Part shown: in pieces, positions 58,651-64,000 of the stretch
Layout: every line of letters begins with the position of its first letter
Numbering within the stretch: position 1 is the first letter of the stretch
DNA from: Amoebidium appalachense
Taxonomy: Eukaryota > Ichthyosporea
Assembly (NCBI GenBank): GCA_963693365.1
Contig: CAVNZM010000016.1
Location: forward strand, 6,572,001-6,636,000
Direction of reading: 5' to 3'
DNA: 64,000 nt
Made by a program: the position numbers and the translations under genes
The notes under the pieces: model-generated
Database searches by the model: none
The model's input: only the letters and a program-made list of their open reading frames with translations
Told to the model about the DNA's origin: nothing

Positions 58651-61107
58651 GAGAGGCGATAAACAACCTTCAGCGAGAATTCTTGTGTGTGCCGAGCTGC
58701 TGGACAGAACAGAGCAAGGACGGTGGAATAGAGTTGTGCACGTCTATGAGCACTTCTTCATTTGCCAAAACACAAATTCATGCAGCATTCTTCTGTGTTT
58801 TCATTTTCGTGGCGAAGATTGTTGCAGAGTGTGCGTGCGAATTGTTCGCTTCGTCTCTGTGCTTGGCTTTTTCTGTAGAAGTAATATTTTCCTTTTTTAG
58901 GTGTTTTTCCTTTTTAGGAAACTCCCGCAGATTCGTTTTCAATTGCGAGTAATTTGGTTGTGTGGATGAATGATCATACCAAACATTCGATAATGAATAT
59001 AACTCAAGCCTTAGGTCACTTCGTAGCTCAGGTAGTGGTGGATAGCTTCAAGGCTTAGCCGCTGCTCCTTATCCCGGTTCTACCTTAAGACTGTAAGGCG
59101 AGTCGCCATGGCCAGAAAAGCCACTTCTTTCATGAACAAATAGCACTTCTTTCCTTTCAGCTTTAACCCTGCATCATCGGAGCTGGGAAAAACATGAATA
59201 AAAATGCCCCAAGTGTTCTTCGTTGGGCGACATAAAGAAATATATCAGCCCGTCAGAATTCGAACCAGTAAAAACCCGGTTCATAATTCATAAGAAGAGG
59301 GTAGGCAAAGCAAACCTTCTTCGGAAAACACATGCTTCCATTCGTGAGCAGTTTTCGTATCCCATTTGCCAGCCATTTTTCGTTGAGCAGGGGGATTCCA
59401 GGCATAATACATTCTTCTGGAGGCTTGGCCTAAAAAGAAAAGTAAGCAACTTCGTGAGCGCGCTTCGTATCTTCATATCCTCCAGTGCAGGTCTGGATGG
59501 TGCCCCATCCTCTGCTTCTTTTGTAGGTGGCCCTACTGTTGGTTCTGTTCGTTGTGTGGAAAACCAAAACCATTCGTGTTCGTGGAACTGCTTTGTGCTG
59601 TGCTTTCTTTCGTGTTGGTGTTCATGGAGTTACCCAATTCACACACCTACTACTTTCATACATCAGACGTAAGTAGCTGCCTGGGGAGTGTGTGGTTCGT
59701 GTTCGTGGCATTCTTCTGTTCCTTCGTGAGAAGAATATTCGTTTTAGCAGAGGTGCCCAATAAGGCAGCTTGTGGGGTTGTCTCCCGCATGTGCCCATTG
59801 GTGGGGTATGCACGTGCTAAATTGTTACAGTGTCATCATATTGCAAGGGAATAACATGGTCACCTCCGTACCAGGGCCTAGGTACACATGATGGTCCGAT
59901 GTGTTAGTCAACAACACCTTGCATTCGTATTCGTATTCGTCTTCCACGTCACTTTCTTCAGTAGTGAAGGAGGGTATTCGTAATTCGAAACTGAAAGGCT
60001 TCCAGCCAAAATACTGACACTGTATGCTGGGGTTGTGAGGGAACGGTGCCCATACCACATTCTTTTGTTTTCTTTATTCTGGTGGGGGTGTGCCGGCAGC
60101 AATTTTATTTTGCATGCGGGTATTCCAGGCTTTACAGCATAGTTCGTATGGTTTAGTATTTGTACAGTATTGCCACACACTGGCAGTTACCTGTAAATTC
60201 GTACCCCACAGCTTCGTTTGTTTCGCATGCACGAACAAAAGTTCTGCATCGACTTTATTACATGCCTTCTGTGCACCAAGAGTGCAAATTCGTTGGGGCA
60301 TGGCACCAGGAAGGGCCATACATGAGGCATATGTTCGTAATGTGTTTACTAAGGCATGCCAGCATACGTTCATGCGCATGTTGTGCATCCTGTGCGCTAA
60401 ACTATGGGGCATGCTGTATTCGACAACAGCAAGAAATTCGAAGCATGCATGCAAAACTACTTTCACAGCACCTTATGTCCTACATGCTATAGGAACAGCG
60501 ACTATCTTCTTCTTTAAATGCATTCGTGCTGAAAGTGGCCGTGCATCTGGCTTGCGAGTGTGGACGTGCATGCGGTGGCATGGACACGATGACAGTGTGC
60601 AATAGCGCAATGCACGCAAGGGCAACGGTTTTCTTTTCTTCGTAACATAGAGGGGGCTGTGTGCATTGCAACCCAAGCAGTGTTGTGCATTCGTTCTTTC
60701 ATTTTCGTATTTCCATTTCATTTTGCTTTCGTTTTTCGTTTTTTGTCGTTTGATAACTTCGTTACTTTGTTTTGTTTTGTGTTGCATTCATTCGTATTTC
60801 CTCTATGCATTCGCTTGTCGTTAATTCTTTATTTCATTGCGTATTCGTGATGGTTCGTTTTTCGTTGGTTCATTGCTTCGTTAGCAATTCTTTATTCGAT
60901 TGTTCGTGTATTCGTTGTTTGAAAATTCGTTGTGTATTCGTTTTTCTTCACATTTTTGATGTGTCGTAGCAAAAGAAGTTTTACATGCTTTCAATTCTTT
61001 CCGTGTAGGTGGGCTGGCCACTTCAAACTTGTCGGTGTATATATTCTAAGCCGGACAAGGAAAGATGTGCCTATCATCGGGGTAAAAAGGATTGTGATCG
61101 GCCATGG

Positions 61108-61217
61108 GAGATTCTTGAGCTGATTGAAAGATGTGAGATTCTTGAACTGATTGAAAGATGTGAGATTCGAAGGATGCGAGATTCTTGAACTGCGCGGTCG
61201 CCAATGTAAACAGTTGG
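61108..61217 (-). repeat. Short tandem repeats and duplicated LTR/PBS juncture
   Basis: GAGATTCTTGA, CTGATTGAAAGATGT and variants recur two to three times (61108-61192), followed by GCGGTCGCCAATGTAAACAG (61195-61214), which repeats the primer-site/LTR border found again at 61243-61262. It lies in the leader immediately after the primer site. Confidence 0.75.
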
Positions 61218-61231
61218 CAATGTATAACAGT

Positions 61232-61249
61232 GTCCTGCCGCGGTCGCCA
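61232..61249 (-). other. tRNA primer-binding site, tRNA-Arg type
   Basis: TGGCGACCGCGGCAGGAC on the minus strand, one base inside the 5' LTR. It is complementary to a tRNA 3' end of the form ...CCTGCCGCGGTCGCCA, as in the arginine tRNAs used by the insect 412-type elements. A second, partial LTR-end/primer-site copy lies at 61193-61217. Confidence 0.8.
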
Positions 61250-61250
61250 A

Positions 61251-61727
61251 TGTAAACAGTTGGACTAGTTAGGATAAGGCAGAGTACAACTGAATCAAAA
61301 TAAAGACAGAGAACGGGTAGAAAGGCACACGCGGCCAGGTTGCTTTTACTATGGGCCGACTCAGTCTGTCTCAAGACTTCACTGATGTGATCCCCGTACT
61401 GGGACGGCTTTGTTATATAGCCCCCAGGTTTCGGATCAAGGCCCAGGATTGGTTCATCCGCGGCCAGCGCGGGTGGCAACATGCCATTCGTGATTCTGGT
61501 GCGGTCCGAGCCAGTCAGACCTTCGTCTTATGCAAACCTCGTATTGGTTCACTTCGTTTATGTGGTATGAAGCGGAAGAACCATATATGGTTCAATTCTT
61601 AGGTCAGAGTGAGTCCTATTGGTGCGGACATAATATTTATGTGATATTCATGACAAAGCACGAATCGTGTGCTAGTAGATCACATTCTTTAGTAAACATG
61701 TACAGTTCATGTGTACAGTTGTTTACA
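61251..61727 (-). repeat. 5' LTR (minus-strand sense) with TATA-like motif
   Basis: 477 bp. CTATATAAC on the minus strand (61412-61420) is a plausible TATA element for element transcription. Outer border is followed by the AGTAC duplication at 61728-61732. Confidence 0.88.
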
Positions 61728-61732
61728 AGTAC

Positions 61733-62124
61733 CACGCACACACATCTCTGAGTCCTTCACCATAAAACCTTAGATCCAGGTCTGGCCCAATTATAGATCA
61801 CACTTTAATGCAGTTTCACTTTTCCGAAACCCGAATTGCAGAGTCTGTTTTTGCGGGCCCACCCTTTCCCCCACCACACACACACGCACACACACAAAAC
61901 CTCGTTTTTCATGCATGCATGCTGAGCCTCGCGCGTTGCTAAAACTATGCAGAAGTCGAAGGAGGCTTTCTCGGGACGTGTCCAAGGTATCTGGCATTTT
62001 CATTTCTAGAAGCGAAAGTTTCATCGATAACTAATAATACCTGTTCACCATAATGAAACTTCTGGCAAGAGTGTAAGTTACCGTGTAAGTAGTAACTTGG
62101 TATTGAGGACTCCGAGGGGCAGAG

Positions 62125-62156
<32 letters not shown>

Positions 62157-62288
62157 GCTGCAAAAAGGGGGAGGCCTGGGGGGGAGGTGGGGGGCAGGGG
62201 AGGAAGGGGGCACCTGAATTTCAAACGAAGTGGGAGGGAGGGAGGGGGGGCGGGGGAGGGGGAGAGAAGGGGGGATCTGAAACAAAGG

Positions 62289-62323
<35 letters not shown>

Positions 62324-62497
62324 TCAAAGGGGCAGGGGGGAGACCCGGAGAGGGGGGGAGGGAGGAGAACCTGAAACAAAGGGTGGGGGAGGGGAGATGG
62401 GGGGGGGGGGGGGGGGGGGGGGGGGGGAGGAGGGAGGATGAGGGAAGTAGCAGAAAATGAGAGGGAGGGGAGTACATACCGGCAGAGGGAGGGGGGC

Positions 62498-62545
<48 letters not shown>

Positions 62546-62578
62546 GCGTGTGTGTGTGCGTGTGTGTACGTGTGTCAC

Positions 62579-62618
<40 letters not shown>

Positions 62619-62728
62619 TGTGTGTGTGCGTGCGTGCGTGTGTGTACATGTGTGTCACAGTGTGTGTGTGTGTGTGACTGTGTGTGTGTGTGTGTGTGTA
62701 TGTGTGTGTGCGCGCGCGCATGTGTGAC

Positions 62729-62790
<62 letters not shown>

Positions 62791-64000
62791 GTGTTTTTCT
62801 GTTGTTTTTTTCTTTTTTTGTTGGGGGGGGGAGGGGAGGAGGGGGTCACAGACTTCGTGTTTTTGGCGTATACTTAAACCATCCCAAAGCCGTAGATGCC
62901 AAACGCCTGCCCACGTGCACTGTGTAGGGCCCCGGGGGGAGGGGGGGGGGGGGGGGGGGGGAGGAGGGGGGGGGGAGGGGGGGGGTCACTAGGCTGTACG
63001 TTCAAAATTGTGCTATATGATTGTGCATGTAACAGTTTCGGTTTTTTTACAACGACACAGAAAAGGCATTCTCGTCCATCTTTTTCAGTTTTGACAATTT
63101 GAGAGAAGTCTAAAATCGACATGCAGTCCGGCCCGGGCCACAAATTTATGTATCCAATATTGTAGTGTGACATCTGATGCTGTGTGTCTGTGTGTGTGTG
63201 TTCGTGTGTGTGCGTGTGTGTGTGCGTGTGTATGGCCATTGCTTTAAATTAATCCTACCGCCTTCTTGGGTGAGGGGATACACAGAAGGACGCCGCTTTT
63301 TTGAAGCATATCAAACCTTTAGCGGTTACATATTTTAGGACCTTAAGTGTGTGTTTGGCATGAGCTGCTATGGTAATTGTGAGTTTCATGAGTGAGACAG
63401 AGAGAGAGTGTGTGTGTGTGAGCGAGAGAGAGAGAGGGGCGGGAGGGTGGGGGGAGGGAGGGGCCGGAGGGGGAGGGGGAGGGAGGGACAGAGAGAGGTC
63501 TAGACGGACGGGGAGAGAGAGGGTGAGAGGGAGGAACGGAGGGAGGGAGGGAGGGAAGGAGTCATGTGTGTGAGGAAGACCCGGAGGGAGAGAGAGAAAG
63601 GGGGGAAGGGCGGGGAGGGAGGGAGGGAGGGAGGGATTGAGGGATTGAGGGAGGGAGGGAGGTTCGGAGGAGAGAGTGACTCGAGAGGGAGAGAGGGAAA
63701 GAGGGAGGGTGAGAAAGAGCGAAGGAGGGAGAGAGAGAGAGAGAGCCGGGAACCGGGGAAGTGGGGTCGGGTGGGGGGGAGGGGGGGGGGGGAGGGGGGT
63801 ATGAAGGCTCTTGAAACATGCAATCGATCATAGCCGTGAAATACGGAGGTAAGACAATACGCAGGCACGGGCCCCACCCTAACCTCATGCCCCGCGTCCG
63901 CTACTGAAATTTTTGCACCCGGATGTATGGGGACAGGATTTCCTCTTGTCTGAGAGGAATTAAATCGTGTAACCCGGGGGTATTTTTGTTGTTCAACGAT
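61733..64000. other. Right end of window: G-rich and GT-rich DNA, no gene recognised
   Basis: G runs at 62130-62157, 62291-62321 and 62400-62427, interrupted (GT)n at 62501-62789, G runs at 62822-62985 and GA/GGGA-rich DNA at 63400-63795. Intervening unique pieces (61740-62100, 62990-63360 and 63800-64000) contain no recognisable exon. The (GT)n array is followed by T-rich then G-run sequence, the reverse of the C-then-A tail. Confidence 0.6.

Larger units (their letters stand above)
58115..61727 (-). mobile_element. LTR retrotransposon, non-autonomous, 3.6 kb
   Basis: Two LTRs (58115-58595 and 61251-61727) begin TGTAAACA and end TGTTTACA and are about 99 percent alike, differing mainly by a 4-bp indel. 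The element is flanked by AGTAC on both sides (58110-58114 and 61728-61732), a 5-bp target duplication. Minus-strand polarity is shown by a primer-binding site TGGCGACCGCGGCAGGAC one base inside the 61251 LTR, and a polypurine tract AAGGGGGGGAG directly against the 58595 LTR. The 2.65-kb interior has only short open frames (longest about 130 aa, 60074-60466 minus). I recognise no reverse transcriptase, protease, RNase H or integrase motif, so mobility would depend on proteins supplied by another element. Confidence 0.9.

Noticed and set aside
60074-60466. 130-aa minus-strand frame as Gag
   Set aside because: No zinc knuckle, major homology or other Gag feature seen; may be chance.

Overview
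This is a eukaryotic nuclear window. It has multi-exon genes with GT-AG introns and conserved eukaryotic proteins: a UTP11 ribosome-biogenesis factor, a PRELI-domain mitochondrial lipid-transfer protein, an RNF34/RFFL-type RING E3 ligase, an RS-rich RRM protein and an F-box/LRR protein. The intervening DNA is extraordinarily rich in homopolymer G/C tracts (up to about 80 nt), (GT)n/(CA)n, (CT)n/(GA)n and (GGGA)n arrays. The taxon cannot be fixed from the sequence alone. The RNF34/RFFL domain order is familiar from animals and their relatives, but a repeat-rich protist is equally possible. No RNA gene was recognised.

Layout. 914-7521 (-): basic, low-complexity nuclear protein spread over about ten small exons, tentatively SPT2-like. 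7522-11554: intergenic DNA with a possible short coding exon at 10383-10656 (-). 11555-18021 (+): RNF34/RFFL-like E3 ligase, five exons. 19422-41351 (-): UTP11, nine exons rebuilt with consistent phases to about 252 aa. Its fourth intron (22794-38081) holds a tandem array of roughly 155-165 copies of a G-run-separated unit of about 80-95 bp (23613-37747). 42533-47590 (+): RS-rich protein with one RRM. 49706-50923 (+): intronless F-box/LRR protein. 52220-57326 (+): PRELI-domain protein, five exons, 181 aa. 58115-61727 (-): a young LTR retrotransposon with LTRs, tRNA-type primer site, polypurine tract and 5-bp target duplication, but no recognisable reverse transcriptase. 61733-64000: G-rich and GT-rich DNA without a recognised gene.

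Mobile and repeat DNA. A short dispersed retroposon-like family of up to about 400 bp ends in a poly(C) run, sometimes followed directly by poly(A). It occurs on both strands in introns and intergenic DNA. The satellite unit in the UTP11 intron resembles the 3' segment of this family, and the array itself ends, on the UTP11 strand, in C(n) then A(n). This suggests that the 14-kb satellite grew from the poly-C-bounded tail of such an element. Two small terminal-inverted-repeat elements are also present.

The genes are housekeeping functions (rRNA processing, RNA binding or splicing, ubiquitylation, mitochondrial phospholipid transport) and do not form a pathway. UTP11 and the RRM gene are divergently arranged with about 1.2 kb between their start codons. 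Two genes, and possibly a third, need removal of one base inside a coding exon to keep the frame open. This may reflect assembly errors.
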